Positions 25,676 to 34,750 are shown, numbered from the stretch's first letter. The stretch is DNA of 64,000 nucleotides from Motiliproteus sp047633175 (GCA_047633175.1 JBLIEQ010000007.1:74095-138094); one strand, 5' to 3'. Numbers and translations: made by a program. Notes: generated from the sequence alone by a model not told the origin.

Positions 25676-26575
25676 ACTCAAATTCTTGATTGGCTCTTTG
25701 TTGCTTGCTCTTTGTTTCTGGAGCAGGGCTCCGCCGGTGATGACGAGCAGTCCGGTAAAGATAAAACCGAAGGTGATTTGCTGATCGATACCGAAGGGTT
25801 CGCCGAGGATGTAAACACCCGTAAGAAGCTGCAATGAGGGGGCTATATAGAGCATAAAGCCGAGAACGACCAGGCTTATATGTTTTGCAGCTGCGGCGAA
25901 GGCCAGCAGCGGCAGGGCCGTCAGAACTCCCGCCGAGACCAGTAACAGACCATCGCTGGATAGGCTGAAATGCTGTTCTCCGTGCCACGCAAGCCACAGC
26001 CAATAAGCCAGCGCGAAGGGGAGCAGGAGCAGGCTCTCTATCATTAGTCCGGTGACCGTATCCACTGCGGTCTGTTTGCGGATAAGGCCATAGAGGCCAA
26101 AGGAGGTCGCCAGGATCAGGGCTGCCCAGGGGATCTGATGACCGCCCACTATCTTGTAACCCACGCCTATCACCGCAAGGCTTAGTGCGAGCGCTTGGTA
26201 GGGAAGAAGACGCTCCTTGAGCACCCAGACGCCAAGCGCGATCCCGATCAGCGGGCTGATAAAATAGCCCAGGCTGGCACCGACTGCGTCCCCAATACTG
26301 ACCGACCAGATATAAACGCCCCAGTTGGTGGCGATAAATAGCGAGGAGGCAAACAGCTGGAGTACCAGCCTTGGTTTTCTTAGCGCCGCCCGCACCGTAT
26401 GCCAGCGGCGGCTGAGGGTCAGTACTATCGCAACGAACAGGGAGGCCCACACCAGGCGGTGCAGCAACACCTCGGTGGCAGGGATATGCTGTAACTGATG
26501 AAAAAACAGGGCAAAACAGCCCCAGGTAAGATAAGCGCCAAACGCCTGAAGCAGGCTGCGGGAAACATCGGTCAT
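25658..26575 (-). CDS. rarD: EamA-family transporter RarD
   Basis: Inner-membrane protein of 305 residues with about ten membrane helices in two EamA halves. Segments typical of RarD are GAYLTWGCFALFF near the N-terminus, EVLLHRLVWASLF, ATNWGVYIWSV, ASLGYFISPL and FGLYGLIRKQ. Relatives are named for chloramphenicol sensitivity in Escherichia coli, but the transported substrate is generally unknown. The C-terminus (NLSISIRE) runs to the junction with the truncated secreted gene on the other strand. A same-strand frame at 25662-26585 is a shadow of this gene. Confidence 0.93.
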   Translation of the reverse strand: MTDVSRSLLQAFGAYLTWGCFALFFHQLQHIPATEVLLHRLVWASLFVAIVLTLSRRWHTVRAALRKPRLVLQLFASSLFIATNWGVYIWSVSIGDAVGASLGYFISPLIGIALGVWVLKERLLPYQALALSLAVIGVGYKIVGGHQIPWAALILATSFGLYGLIRKQTAVDTVTGLMIESLLLLPFALAYWLWLAWHGEQHFSLSSDGLLLVSAGVLTALPLLAFAAAAKHISLVVLGFMLYIAPSLQLLTGVYILGEPFGIDQQITFGFIFTGLLVITGGALLQKQRASNKEPIKNLSISIRE

Positions 26576-26753
26576 ACAGGGGCATCCAGGCTGGGGGTTA
26601 TCGTCTTAACCTGTAGACAACTATTCTGTGACAGAGGGCCCTACAGCTCAGAAAGTCGTTTAGTATAACTGGATCAGGAATGGTAAGCGAAGAGGGGGGA
26701 GGTGGGAAGGGAAGGGGACTCGGCTCCTTTCCTTCCCTGGTTTAGCCCCTGGT

Positions 26754-27434
26754 TCAGCCTTTAAGCTGGGCCAGCACCGCTTCGGCGACGGCAGTCGACG
26801 AGGCTGGATTTTGGCCGGTGAACAGCATACCGTCCTGGACCGTGTACGACCCCCAGTCAGGGCCCTGGCTGTACAGTCCACCCCTGCTCTTGAGTTCATC
26901 TTCCAGCAAGAAAGGCACGACCTCGGTCAGGCCAACACCGGCTTCTTCGGTATTCGTAAAGCCGGTGACCCGCTTGCCGTGAAACAACGCCTCACCCTGG
27001 GCGTTTTTAGCATTCAGCAGTGCGCTGGGGGCGTGACAGACGGCAGAGACCGGTTTGTTTTGCCGGGCAAAGGCTTCGATTAAGCGAATCGAATCAGCAT
27101 CCGTGGTCAGGTCCCACAGCGGGCCATGCCCACCCGGATAGAAGATAGCGTCGTAATCATCGGCACTCACCTCGGTTAACCGCAGCGTGTTAGCCAGCTT
27201 TTTCTGTAGCTCAGTATCGGCATCGAAACGATGCGTGGCATCGGTCTGAAAATCCTCGAGGGTGCTGGTAGGGTCTATTGGAGGCTGTCCACCCGCCGGT
27301 GATGCCAGGGTGATGGTGCTTCCGGCATCGGCGAAGGTGTAATAGGGTGCCGCAAACTCCTCGACCCAGAAACCGGTTTTTTTGCCAGTATTGCCGAGAG
27401 TGTCGTGCGAGGTTAAAACGAATAGGATATTCAT
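26754..27434 (-). CDS. DJ-1/PfpI family protein (type 1 glutamine amidotransferase-like)
   Basis: Protein of 226 residues. The ATG at 27434 is chosen because GAGGA lies about 8 bases upstream and the sequence then begins MNILFVLTSHDTLG as in the family; the frame extends 30 residues further without support. The nucleophile elbow is AVCHAPSALLN, with Cys in the G/A-x-C-H-x-P form of Hsp31-like and yeast Hsp31 relatives, and a glutamate-bearing VEEFAAPYY segment near residue 28 probably completes the site. AIFYPGGHGPLWDL is also typical. Relatives are glyoxalase III-like or chaperone/deglycase proteins. It is 49 bp downstream of the MDR reductase gene in the same direction, which together suggests defence against reactive aldehydes. 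Confidence 0.9.
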   Translation of the reverse strand: MNILFVLTSHDTLGNTGKKTGFWVEEFAAPYYTFADAGSTITLASPAGGQPPIDPTSTLEDFQTDATHRFDADTELQKKLANTLRLTEVSADDYDAIFYPGGHGPLWDLTTDADSIRLIEAFARQNKPVSAVCHAPSALLNAKNAQGEALFHGKRVTGFTNTEEAGVGLTEVVPFLLEDELKSRGGLYSQGPDWGSYTVQDGMLFTGQNPASSTAVAEAVLAQLKG

Positions 27435-27483
27435 AGGGTCATTCCTCAGTAAGTAGGGTTCAGTCGACTCGAATAGCTCGGGT

Positions 27484-28491
27484 CTATAACTTGACCAGCA
27501 TCTTGCCGGTATTTTTACCTTCAAACAGGCCGATAAAGGCGTCTGGTGCCTGCTCTATGCCGTTGTAAACGGTCTCCTTCCAGCTGACTTTTCCCTGTTC
27601 TATCCAGGCGGCCATCTGCGCTACAAACGCGGGGTAGCCATCCCAGTGGTCAAACACAATAAAGCCCTGCAGCGTCAGCTTTTTGATAATAATTTGTGCC
27701 AGGTTGGCAGGTCCCGGCGCGGCTGCTGTCGCGTTGTATTGATCGATCATGCCGCAGACTGCGATGCGACCATTGGCATTCATCAGATTGAGGACCGCTT
27801 CGAGGTGTGCGCCGCCCACATTTTCAAAATAGACATCGATGCCTTCGGGACAGGCGCGGGCGATATCGGCCTGCAGGTCGTCGCTGGTTTTGTAATTAAC
27901 GACAGCATCCACACCCAGTTCTTCCAAGAGATAGCGGGATTTGGCATCAGAGCCGACACTGCCCGCCACATAGCAGCCCTGGAGTTTGGCTATCTGGCAA
28001 ACGATGGCCCCGACAGCCCCGGATGCGGCCGATACGAAGACCCTGTCGCCGGGTTTAAGTGCTGCAATTTTCATCAGCCCGGTAAAGGCCGTCATCCCCG
28101 GCATCCCCAGCACCCCTAAATACGCCTGTTCGGGGATCTTGGTGTCTGGCAGCCGCTGCAGATCGTCACCTGCGGAGGTGAAATACTGGCGCCAGCCCTT
28201 CATGCTGGAGACTTTGGTTCCGACGCTGAATGCCGGGTTATTGGATTCAACCACTTCGCCAATGGCGCTACCCTCGAGGACGCTATTGAGAGTAAAGGGC
28301 GCAATGTAGCTCTCGCGCTCGATCATGCGGCCACGCATATAGGGGTCTACTGACAGCCACAGGTTTTTAACGAGCACCTCGCCGTCTTTCAGCATACTGA
28401 TGGCTGTCGTAACGACACTGAAGTCTTCAGCCACGGGCTGGCCCACAGGACGGCGCTTAAGGTGAATCTCTTGGTTTTTTTCGATGTACAT
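27484..28491 (-). CDS. NADP-dependent MDR oxidoreductase (CurA/2-alkenal reductase-like)
   Basis: Zinc-independent medium-chain reductase of 335 residues. The start at 28491 has GAGGA about 6 bases upstream and matches the family (NQEIHLKRRPVGQP); the frame extends to 28584 without need. Motifs are LSVDPYMRGRM near residue 52, the cofactor loop VFVSAASGAVGAIVCQIAKLQG (shown here as its core AASGAVGA), GSVGSDAK and the VYFENVGG block, which mark the leukotriene B4 dehydrogenase/CurA group that reduces alkenals and enones with NADPH. It is divergent from a LysR gene with 91 bp between, so that regulator probably controls it and the DJ-1-like gene downstream. Confidence 0.92.
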   Translation of the reverse strand: MYIEKNQEIHLKRRPVGQPVAEDFSVVTTAISMLKDGEVLVKNLWLSVDPYMRGRMIERESYIAPFTLNSVLEGSAIGEVVESNNPAFSVGTKVSSMKGWRQYFTSAGDDLQRLPDTKIPEQAYLGVLGMPGMTAFTGLMKIAALKPGDRVFVSAASGAVGAIVCQIAKLQGCYVAGSVGSDAKSRYLLEELGVDAVVNYKTSDDLQADIARACPEGIDVYFENVGGAHLEAVLNLMNANGRIAVCGMIDQYNATAAAPGPANLAQIIIKKLTLQGFIVFDHWDGYPAFVAQMAAWIEQGKVSWKETVYNGIEQAPDAFIGLFEGKNTGKMLVKL

Positions 28492-28582
28492 TCTCAGTCC
28501 TCTGGTAAACGTTGTCATTAAGCAGGGCGTTAGTCTATTCTGAGCCTTAATATGCGTCCAATGCATTGCGCTTATAGTTATC

Positions 28583-29554
28583 ATGACTTCAAATTATAAA
28601 ATGAGAGCTACGCCCTTGAATCTTACCAGTCTGTCTTCTACAGACCTGAATCTGCTACCGGTTTTTCAGGTGCTGCTGGAAGAGCGCAACGTTACCCGCG
28701 CCGCAGGGCGTTTAAACTTAACTCAGCCTGCCATCAGCCGGAACCTGGCGCGGTTGCGTCAGCTGTTTAACGACCCCCTATTTACCCGCACGCCTAAGGG
28801 CCTGGCACCGACCCCGCGAGCGGAAGCGCTGGCACTTCATCTGCAGCAGTCATTATATAATCTTAGCCAGTTGATCGAACCCGCGACCTTTATTCCTGCA
28901 GAGGCGACGAATACCTTCAGATTGGCGACGACCGACTACGGCGCCCAGGTATTATTACCTTCGGTGATCAAGCGTCTGAGGGTAGAGGCACCGCAGGTGA
29001 ATCTGGAGATCGTTCCCTGGCAAGAGAGTCTGTTGCAGCAGCTGGATCAACAGGCGATAGACCTGGCCACCTGTACGGTCGCCGATGTTCCTGCCGCGAT
29101 TCATGGTCGCGGGGTAGGTAGCGACCGATTTGTCTGTGTCGTACGTGAGGATCATCCGCTGATCGACCAGGGGCTGGATCTTGAGAGTTATGCCAGCAAT
29201 CCACATGCCTTGATCACCATGGGTGGTGCGCGTAAGGGCGCGATCGATTATCTGCTCGAGCAGCAGGGGTTAACGCGCCGTATCGCCTTAAGAGTGCCCC
29301 ATTTTGTTGCAGCACTGGCGCTGGTTGCTCAGAGTGACCTCCTGTTGACGGTCCCTTACGGGTTAGCAATAAGCTGTGCCGCCCAGTATCAGCTGAAAAT
29401 CCTACCCTTTCCCATGCCTCAGGATGACTTTACGTATTCCATCATCTGGCATGAGAGGCATAGCAAAGACCCCGGGCATAGCTGGTTACGCACGCTGGTC
29501 TTTGAGCAGTTAACCCAAACCCTGAAGACTATCAATAGTGATTTTAAGTTTTGA
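28583..29554 (+). CDS. LysR-family transcriptional regulator
   Basis: Regulator of 323 residues. The winged HTH lies at about 20-80 (LLPVFQVLLEERNVTRAAGRL, LTQPAISRNLARLRQLFNDPLFTRT), and the effector-binding domain begins near 105 (TFRLATTDYGAQVLLPSVI). The pattern of DLNLLPVF and PLFTRTPKGLAPT is that of the NodD/LinR-like subgroup. ATGs at 28583 and 28601 are both possible. It is divergent from the MDR reductase and DJ-1 genes and is the obvious candidate to control them. The ligand cannot be predicted. Confidence 0.93.
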   Translation: MTSNYKMRATPLNLTSLSSTDLNLLPVFQVLLEERNVTRAAGRLNLTQPAISRNLARLRQLFNDPLFTRTPKGLAPTPRAEALALHLQQSLYNLSQLIEPATFIPAEATNTFRLATTDYGAQVLLPSVIKRLRVEAPQVNLEIVPWQESLLQQLDQQAIDLATCTVADVPAAIHGRGVGSDRFVCVVREDHPLIDQGLDLESYASNPHALITMGGARKGAIDYLLEQQGLTRRIALRVPHFVAALALVAQSDLLLTVPYGLAISCAAQYQLKILPFPMPQDDFTYSIIWHERHSKDPGHSWLRTLVFEQLTQTLKTINSDFKF

Positions 29555-29574
29555 TACCCGCATCCTGACACCGC

Positions 29575-30732
29575 TTAGCGGACAAGCGGGTCGGTCGATG
29601 ACCAACCGTCGCTCAGCGTCTGCAGGAAGGCTACCAGGGCGCGCTCCTCGGCTGCGGTGAGTTTTAAATTTCCCAGCTCCTCAGAGTTTACATTGGCCTC
29701 AACCTCGGGGGCTCCCCAGCGATCGCTGCTGTCTCTTTTATTATAGAAGGCGACCACCTCCTCCAGATCGGCGAAGATGCCGTTATGCATGTAAGGGCCG
29801 GTTAGGGCGCTGTTGCGCAGAGTAGGCACCTTGAATTTACCCCGTTCATCGGTCTGTATTCGAGGGTTGTCAGCCAGTCCTTGATCACGCCGGAGGCCAC
29901 CCTCTGGATTAAATACCGTCACGGCATGGAAAGGGAAGCCGACAGGTACCGGCGTACCCAGGTTGTCATAGCTGAAATCGGTAAACAGCGGAGGCTGCCC
30001 ACCAGCACCCGGTTGACTGGGATGGCAAGCCGCACAGTTACCCTTATCCTCGGCGTCAAACAGCTGTAATCCCTTCTTCTCTATGGCGCTAAGTTCAGTT
30101 TCACCGCGTAGGTAAGCATCGTATTTGGAGCTGAATGGGTTGACCTCGCTGCTGGCTTCGAAGGCCGCTAATGCATCAGCGATGGCATCCAGGGCCCGCT
30201 CCGGCTGATCCCAGATCGCCCCACCATAGAGGCGCTCTATCTCCTGAGCATAGGGGCGTGTTCTCAGTTTATCGCGCAGAGCCGTCACCGAAGAGTTGTT
30301 CATCTCCAGGGGGTTGAACAGAGGGCCTTTGGCCTGCTCTTTCAGGCTGCTGGCGCGACCGTCCAGGAAGAATCCGCCGATCCAGGTGCCATCCTCTGCA
30401 TTGTAATGCCAGTCAGGTGCCAGATGACTGTAGGCGATGGTGGGGGCATTACGGTTGCCGTAGCGCGTCGGATCAGCGCCGGGTGAAACCCTGAGGCCGC
30501 GATCTGCAAAACCTGTTTTAGCGTTGTGGCAGCTTGCGCAGGATTGCCCGGCGGGCTCTGACAGCTGCTCATCGTGGAACAGCTGTTTACCCAGAGCCTC
30601 TTTTGCAAGCGGCAGTAGGGGTGGTGGGGCCTGCAGGGGCTCTGACAGTCCGCAGGCGCTGAGAACGGGAAACAGCAGCAGGGTCAGTGGGTATTTGAAT
30701 CGAGCGGAGAGTGCAGGCTGGCGGTCGGGCAT
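29575..30732 (-). CDS. Di-heme cytochrome c peroxidase-family lipoprotein
   Basis: Di-heme protein of 385 residues of the CcpA/MauG superfamily. Heme c sites are CASCH at 65-69 and CAACH at 233-237, with a possible distal Met315 in YMHNG. The N-terminus is a lipoprotein signal ending in the lipobox LSAC (Cys27), so it is probably anchored in the envelope. The block NRNAPTIA and the segment GRASSLKEQAKGPLFNPLEM fit the family. True peroxidases reduce H2O2 with electrons from cytochrome c; MauG-like members oxidise protein or small substrates, and which applies is unclear. A strong Fur-like box lies 41 bp upstream of the start, so iron repression is likely, which is unusual for a plain peroxidase. 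Confidence 0.9.
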   Translation of the reverse strand: MPDRQPALSARFKYPLTLLLFPVLSACGLSEPLQAPPPLLPLAKEALGKQLFHDEQLSEPAGQSCASCHNAKTGFADRGLRVSPGADPTRYGNRNAPTIAYSHLAPDWHYNAEDGTWIGGFFLDGRASSLKEQAKGPLFNPLEMNNSSVTALRDKLRTRPYAQEIERLYGGAIWDQPERALDAIADALAAFEASSEVNPFSSKYDAYLRGETELSAIEKKGLQLFDAEDKGNCAACHPSQPGAGGQPPLFTDFSYDNLGTPVPVGFPFHAVTVFNPEGGLRRDQGLADNPRIQTDERGKFKVPTLRNSALTGPYMHNGIFADLEEVVAFYNKRDSSDRWGAPEVEANVNSEELGNLKLTAAEERALVAFLQTLSDGWSSTDPLVR

Positions 30733-30772
30733 GATGTTCTCGCGGCAGTGACAGGTATCAACAGGCGAGAAT

Positions 30773-30794
30773 GGTAATGATAATTGTTATCAAG
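30773..30794 (-). promoter_or_regulatory. Strong Fur box upstream of di-heme peroxidase gene
   Basis: GGTAATGATAATTGTTATC matches the classical 19-bp Fur consensus at 16 positions by direct comparison. It is centred about 50 bp upstream of the start codon of the - strand gene, where it could overlap the promoter. Confidence 0.8.
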
Positions 30795-30894
30795 TGCAAA
30801 TGGGAATCCGTATTTATCTCTAATTTATTCCACTATTACATTACTGCCCTGTGGCAAGGATTCTGCCACAGGGGTTGTGCAGCAGCACCAGCGC

Positions 30895-31896
30895 TCAATG
30901 GTGGGCGCTGTAACCCGGACTGCCGGCGAAGCGTTTCTGCTGTTTGATGTTGTAGATCATTCGGTCTACCTCGTCGAGTATCTTATCGACACAGGTGTTG
31001 GTGTTTGCCTGGTAGCATTTGGCGCCTACACTGATAGTTAATGGCGGCATACTGTCTCGCTGTTCTTTAAATAGATTGAGTTTGCGCTGAACCCGTATCG
31101 CCAGGTTTTCCATATCCTCCTGCTGACGGATAAAGACCAGGGCGGCAAATTCATCGCTGCCGATTCTTGCTCCGATATCAGAGTCTCTCAGTTCGCTGTT
31201 GAGAGCATTCGCCATCGCCCTCAGCGCCTGGTCACCGATCTTTTGCCCGACCTGTTCGTTGATGCTGCGCAAATTGTCGAGATCGAAGTAGATCAACGCA
31301 TAGGTGTGACCGTAACGCTTGGCAACACTGAGCTTATGCCCGGCAAGGGTTTTGAAGCCCTGGCGGTTGTAGATCCCGGTTAATTCGTCAGTCAGCCTCA
31401 GCTCACCGAGAAGCTGGTCCTGAACCAGAAAATGAAGATCGGACTCAATAAGTGTGCCAAATGTTTGCAGTAATTCGAAAAACTCAGGCCGATAGCTAGT
31501 GGGGACACGATCTTGGATGCAGAGTGAACCAAACAATAACCCGCTGGGCCAATAGACCGGGATCCCCAGATAGGAGATAAATCCCACCTGCTTCACCTCT
31601 TGGTGGTTGGCCCAGCAAATATCATTGCGGGCATCAGGAATATAAAGTTCACGTTTCAGATCGGCGAGAATATGCCCGAAAAACTCAGTATCACGAGGAA
31701 TAAAGCTGCCATCAGGGTAGGTATAAGCATTGCGATGGCTGGCCGCAACGATTTGAGAACCCTGGCTTATTGTCTGTACGATGCAGGCAGACGGGGCATG
31801 GAACAGCGTTGCCAGTAAGTCCACATGTTGCTGCCACTTATGGATTGAGATAGGCAGGTCCTGAACGTCAAGGAGCCATGTATTCCGATCTTTCAT
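30895..31896 (-). CDS. GAF-GGDEF diguanylate cyclase
   Basis: Protein of 333 residues. Residues 15-155 form a GAF sensor domain (QHVDLLATLFHAPSACIVQ, ILADLKRELYIPDA, ISYLGIPVYWPSG, LFGSLCIQDR). Residues 165-325 form a GGDEF domain with LTDELTGIYNRQGF, FDLDNLRSINE and the active-site loop GSDEF at 246-250 in place of GGDEF. An allosteric I-site RDSD lies at 237-240, exactly five residues before the loop. The changed second glycine may lower but need not abolish c-di-GMP synthesis, and the I-site can still bind product. It is cytosolic. It lies 162 bp upstream of the peroxidase promoter region on the same strand, but the Fur box between them suggests separate transcripts. Confidence 0.9.
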   Translation of the reverse strand: MKDRNTWLLDVQDLPISIHKWQQHVDLLATLFHAPSACIVQTISQGSQIVAASHRNAYTYPDGSFIPRDTEFFGHILADLKRELYIPDARNDICWANHQEVKQVGFISYLGIPVYWPSGLLFGSLCIQDRVPTSYRPEFFELLQTFGTLIESDLHFLVQDQLLGELRLTDELTGIYNRQGFKTLAGHKLSVAKRYGHTYALIYFDLDNLRSINEQVGQKIGDQALRAMANALNSELRDSDIGARIGSDEFAALVFIRQQEDMENLAIRVQRKLNLFKEQRDSMPPLTISVGAKCYQANTNTCVDKILDEVDRMIYNIKQQKRFAGSPGYSAHH

Positions 31897-32010
31897 AGTG
31901 AGCTGTGCCCCCTATCTTTAATAGCTTGAGTTTAATCGCTTGAGTTTAGCCCATTCTCCTCAGGTATGTTTAATACTCAGTCAGTGTGCGATCAGGATTC
32001 ATCGCAACTC

Positions 32011-33309
32011 TCAACTCGACGGGGTCGGCTTTTTGCTGAGCTTCTTGCTAAAAAACTGGCCCTTAGCGGCGTCATCCCCGGCATCGTTGCTTTGTTCTTC
32101 CTCGGGAGCGGATTCCAGCTCCAGTGAAAAGCCTGTTGCTGTGACCTCTTCTGTGTCGGCTTGAGGAGCCTGTTCGAAGACCTTGGCGGATTTTTTGTCT
32201 GGCGTTGTCTCTTTGGATGTTTGGGTCGCTGTCTGGGCCTTCGTCTTGCTGAGAAGACGCATCCGTAATGCCAGATTTGTCTTGGAGTCGGCGTTTTTGA
32301 GTGCCTCTTCCGCACTGATCCGCCGCGCTTTCCAGAGGCCGAATAGGGCGAAGTCGAAGGTCTGCATCCCTGAGGCCGCCGACTTCTCCATCGTCTCTTT
32401 AATTTCGTCGATCTGCCCCTTCTTGATCAGTTCCGCTATTCTCGGCGAGCCCAGCAGGACTTCGATCGCCGCAGCACGCTTGCCGTCAATCGTTGGCATC
32501 AGGCGTTGCGAGATAATACCCTTCATATTCAGTGAGATATCGAGAAGTAGTTGCCTGTGACGCTCCTCCGGGAAAAAGTTGATGATCCGCCCCAGCGCCT
32601 GATTGGCATTATTGGCATGCAGTGTCGAGAGGCACAGATGGCCGGTTTCGGCAAAGGCCAGTGCATGCTCCATCGTTTCGGCGCTGCGGATCTCGCCGAT
32701 CAGGATGACATCAGGTGCTTGGCGCAGGGTATTCTCTAATGCATCCTGATAAGAGAGGGTGTCGACACCGACTTCACGCTGATTAATTATTGACATCTTA
32801 TGCCGATGCACAAATTCAACCGGATCTTCGATGGTAATGATATGTCCGGCACTGTGCGTGTTGCGGTAGTCGATCAGTGATGCCAGCGAGGTGGACTTTC
32901 CCGAGCCAGTACCGCCTACGAACAGGATAAGGCCGTTCTTCTCCATGATAAGCCTGGTCAAGATGTCGGGCAGCCCCAGGGTTTTAACATCAGGGATGTC
33001 GGTTGAGATAGCGCGTATCACCATCGAATATTCATAACGCTGGCGAAAGATATTGACCCGAAATCGACCTAGACCAGGTTTTGAAAGTGCCAGGTTCATC
33101 TCCGGGCGCTGCTCGAAATCGCGAATCTGATTCTCGTCCATGATGGAGTAGGCGATCTCTTTAATCTGACCGCGCTCCATGACCTTGTCTGCGATAGGGA
33201 GCAGTTTGCCATGAATCTTTGCGCTGGGGCGGGCGTTGGTCGACAGGAACAGATCAGCACCCTCTCGATCCACCAAAATTTCCAGGTAACGGTTGAGTTC
33301 TTCAGACAT
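32011..33309 (-). CDS. pilU: Type IV pilus retraction ATPase PilU
   Basis: Hexameric secretion-type ATPase of 432 residues that assists PilT in pulling back type IV pili. The ATG at 33309 gives the normal start MSEELNRYLEILVDREGADLFLST; the frame extends 24 residues further. Walker A GGTGSGKST is at 132-140, the Asp box with Glu near EDPVEFVHRHKM, Walker B VILIGEIR at 201-208 and the His box TGHLCLSTLHANNANQA. The core ends near residue 370; a charged, low-complexity tail of about 60 residues follows, longer than in most PilU. pilT is not adjacent, unlike in pseudomonads, where pilT and pilU are paired. Confidence 0.92.
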   Translation of the reverse strand: MSEELNRYLEILVDREGADLFLSTNARPSAKIHGKLLPIADKVMERGQIKEIAYSIMDENQIRDFEQRPEMNLALSKPGLGRFRVNIFRQRYEYSMVIRAISTDIPDVKTLGLPDILTRLIMEKNGLILFVGGTGSGKSTSLASLIDYRNTHSAGHIITIEDPVEFVHRHKMSIINQREVGVDTLSYQDALENTLRQAPDVILIGEIRSAETMEHALAFAETGHLCLSTLHANNANQALGRIINFFPEERHRQLLLDISLNMKGIISQRLMPTIDGKRAAAIEVLLGSPRIAELIKKGQIDEIKETMEKSAASGMQTFDFALFGLWKARRISAEEALKNADSKTNLALRMRLLSKTKAQTATQTSKETTPDKKSAKVFEQAPQADTEEVTATGFSLELESAPEEEQSNDAGDDAAKGQFFSKKLSKKPTPSS

Positions 33310-33473
33310 CGGGGCTCCAATCAGGTTCGGGGTAAATATTGTAGTCTGAGACTCCGTCTCAGGCAGTAGATTCGCGCCCACTCTGTTGTTATAGCTTAAG
33401 CATTGTCATGTACTACTAAGATAGGATTAAAGATCGATGTTATCCTAGCCCGAGAATAGATACAGGAGTCCCT

Positions 33474-34232
33474 ATGCTTAAAGCCCTCTTTCTTGATCTG
33501 GATGAAACCCTTTGCGACACCCTGGGTGCTAATGAGCAGGCGAAACAGTTGATGAAGCGATCGCTTGACGCTCAGTATGGCGGTAAGTGCGATGCTCAGG
33601 CTGTTGCAAACGCCTATGTTTGCGGGATCTATCGCGAGTGGACTGACCCTCAGCGTGCTCGGTATCTACCTGTTATTGAGCAGCAGACAGAGGCCGCGTT
33701 CCGCCTGTTACTCGTCCGCGACCTGCTGATCGAGCAGGGAATTGATCCGGTGAGCGATAAGGTGATTCAGGCACTTCAAGATAGCTTCGACCGAGATCGC
33801 CTGGAGGCGTTCGACTTCTATCCGGGTATCCCTGAGTTCCTTGCTGAGGCTCGTAAGCTATTTACCCTGGTTGTTATTACCAATGGACCGGCGTTTTCAC
33901 AAACCCCCAAGGTTGAGGCGGTAAGACTGGCTGATCATGTGGACCACATCATTATCGGTGGCCAGGAACCGGAGCAGAAGCCGGCACGTTCAATTTTCGA
34001 TAAAGCGCTGCAATTGGCTGGCTGTAGCGCACATGAGGCCATTCATGTGGGCGATAGTCTAGCGGCAGACATTGTCGGCGCTCGTAATAGCGGTATCACC
34101 TCTATCTGGATTCAGCATCAGCAACCACTGGATGCTGAACTGGGTGTAAATCCTGAGCATAGGGTGCTGCATCCGAGTGAAATACCCAGGCTTATTTTTG
34201 AACTCCACCAGTCTGAAAAAGGGTCTGTATAA
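33474..34232 (+). CDS. HAD-superfamily hydrolase (YjjG/NANP-like)
   Basis: Phosphatase of 252 residues. HAD motif I is FLDLDETL with Asp8 (nucleophile) and Asp10; motif II is VVITNG; motif III includes the Lys of QEPEQKPARSIF; motif IV is HVGDSLAADIVGA. The helical cap between motifs I and II (about 15-105) puts it in subfamily I, near N-acylneuraminate-9-phosphatase and the pyrimidine nucleotidase YjjG. The substrate cannot be fixed. It is expressed alone, divergent from pilU with 164 bp between the start codons, and followed by REP-like repeats. Confidence 0.88.
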   Translation: MLKALFLDLDETLCDTLGANEQAKQLMKRSLDAQYGGKCDAQAVANAYVCGIYREWTDPQRARYLPVIEQQTEAAFRLLLVRDLLIEQGIDPVSDKVIQALQDSFDRDRLEAFDFYPGIPEFLAEARKLFTLVVITNGPAFSQTPKVEAVRLADHVDHIIIGGQEPEQKPARSIFDKALQLAGCSAHEAIHVGDSLAADIVGARNSGITSIWIQHQQPLDAELGVNPEHRVLHPSEIPRLIFELHQSEKGSV

Positions 34233-34258
34233 ATATCGTCCTGAGGATAGGCAGCTGA

Positions 34259-34385
34259 AGGCTCCTGCAACAGCACTGTCGGAATGCTTTCTACCCACAT
34301 AAAGCCGACCCACAGGTGTTATTTGTGGGTCGGCTGCTGGAGGCTCCTGCAACAGCTTCACTTCCCTCGTCCTCGAAGGTCGCTC
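34259..34385. repeat. REP-like palindromes after HAD gene
   Basis: An 11-bp perfect inverted repeat (AGCCGACCCAC at 34303-34313 with GTGGGTCGGCT at 34325-34335) is flanked by two direct copies of GGCTCCTGCAACAGC (34260-34274 and 34342-34356). The same two building blocks occur in other order near 61.6 kb. It opens the 518-bp gap between the HAD gene and the GGDEF-like gene; the rest of the gap is AT-rich and holds one possible small ORF. Confidence 0.7.
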
Positions 34386-34570
34386 CCTGCTAGCGCTGTC
34401 GAATTAATTCCTCCCCTGGTCAGTCCGACGCTAAAGTCATCAAAACCACTACATGTTTAACGTGGAAACGGTGATGTTCAGCGCAGTCGATAAGTATCAT
34501 TATATTTTTAAACAACGAGTCATTCATGGCAAGTGCTGCGTTACTCGATGTTTAAAGTAATAGCGAGGAA

Positions 34571-34690
34571 ATGATGATGGCCCGTAAAGAAAATACACCA
34601 GTGTGTTTGAAATATCTATACCGAAACAGAAGGCATTTGCCAAGCATGCAGTGCAGATGCACTGAGTGTTTTAATTTGACGCGGCGGTAG
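34571..34690 (+). CDS. Possible small Cys-rich basic protein
   Basis: A 39-codon frame begins with three ATGs in a row (34571, 34574, 34577) behind GCGAGGAA, which is a fair ribosome site for the second or third. The product is basic (many Arg and Lys) and has four cysteines, including a CRCTEC cluster near the C-terminus. No family is recognised. It lies in the AT-rich patch, 60 bp upstream of the GGDEF-like gene and in the same direction. It may be a chance frame. Confidence 0.3.
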   Translation: MMMARKENTPVCLKYLYRNRRHLPSMQCRCTECFNLTRR

Positions 34691-34750
34691 CTACTTATAA
34701 AGTATTTTTTTATAGGTGGTTTGACACAATGTAGTATTTATAGGTGGCTA

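Noticed and set aside
25662..26585. 307-codon frame on the - strand
   Set aside because: Shadow of rarD in another frame; proline/arginine-rich and without membrane helices.
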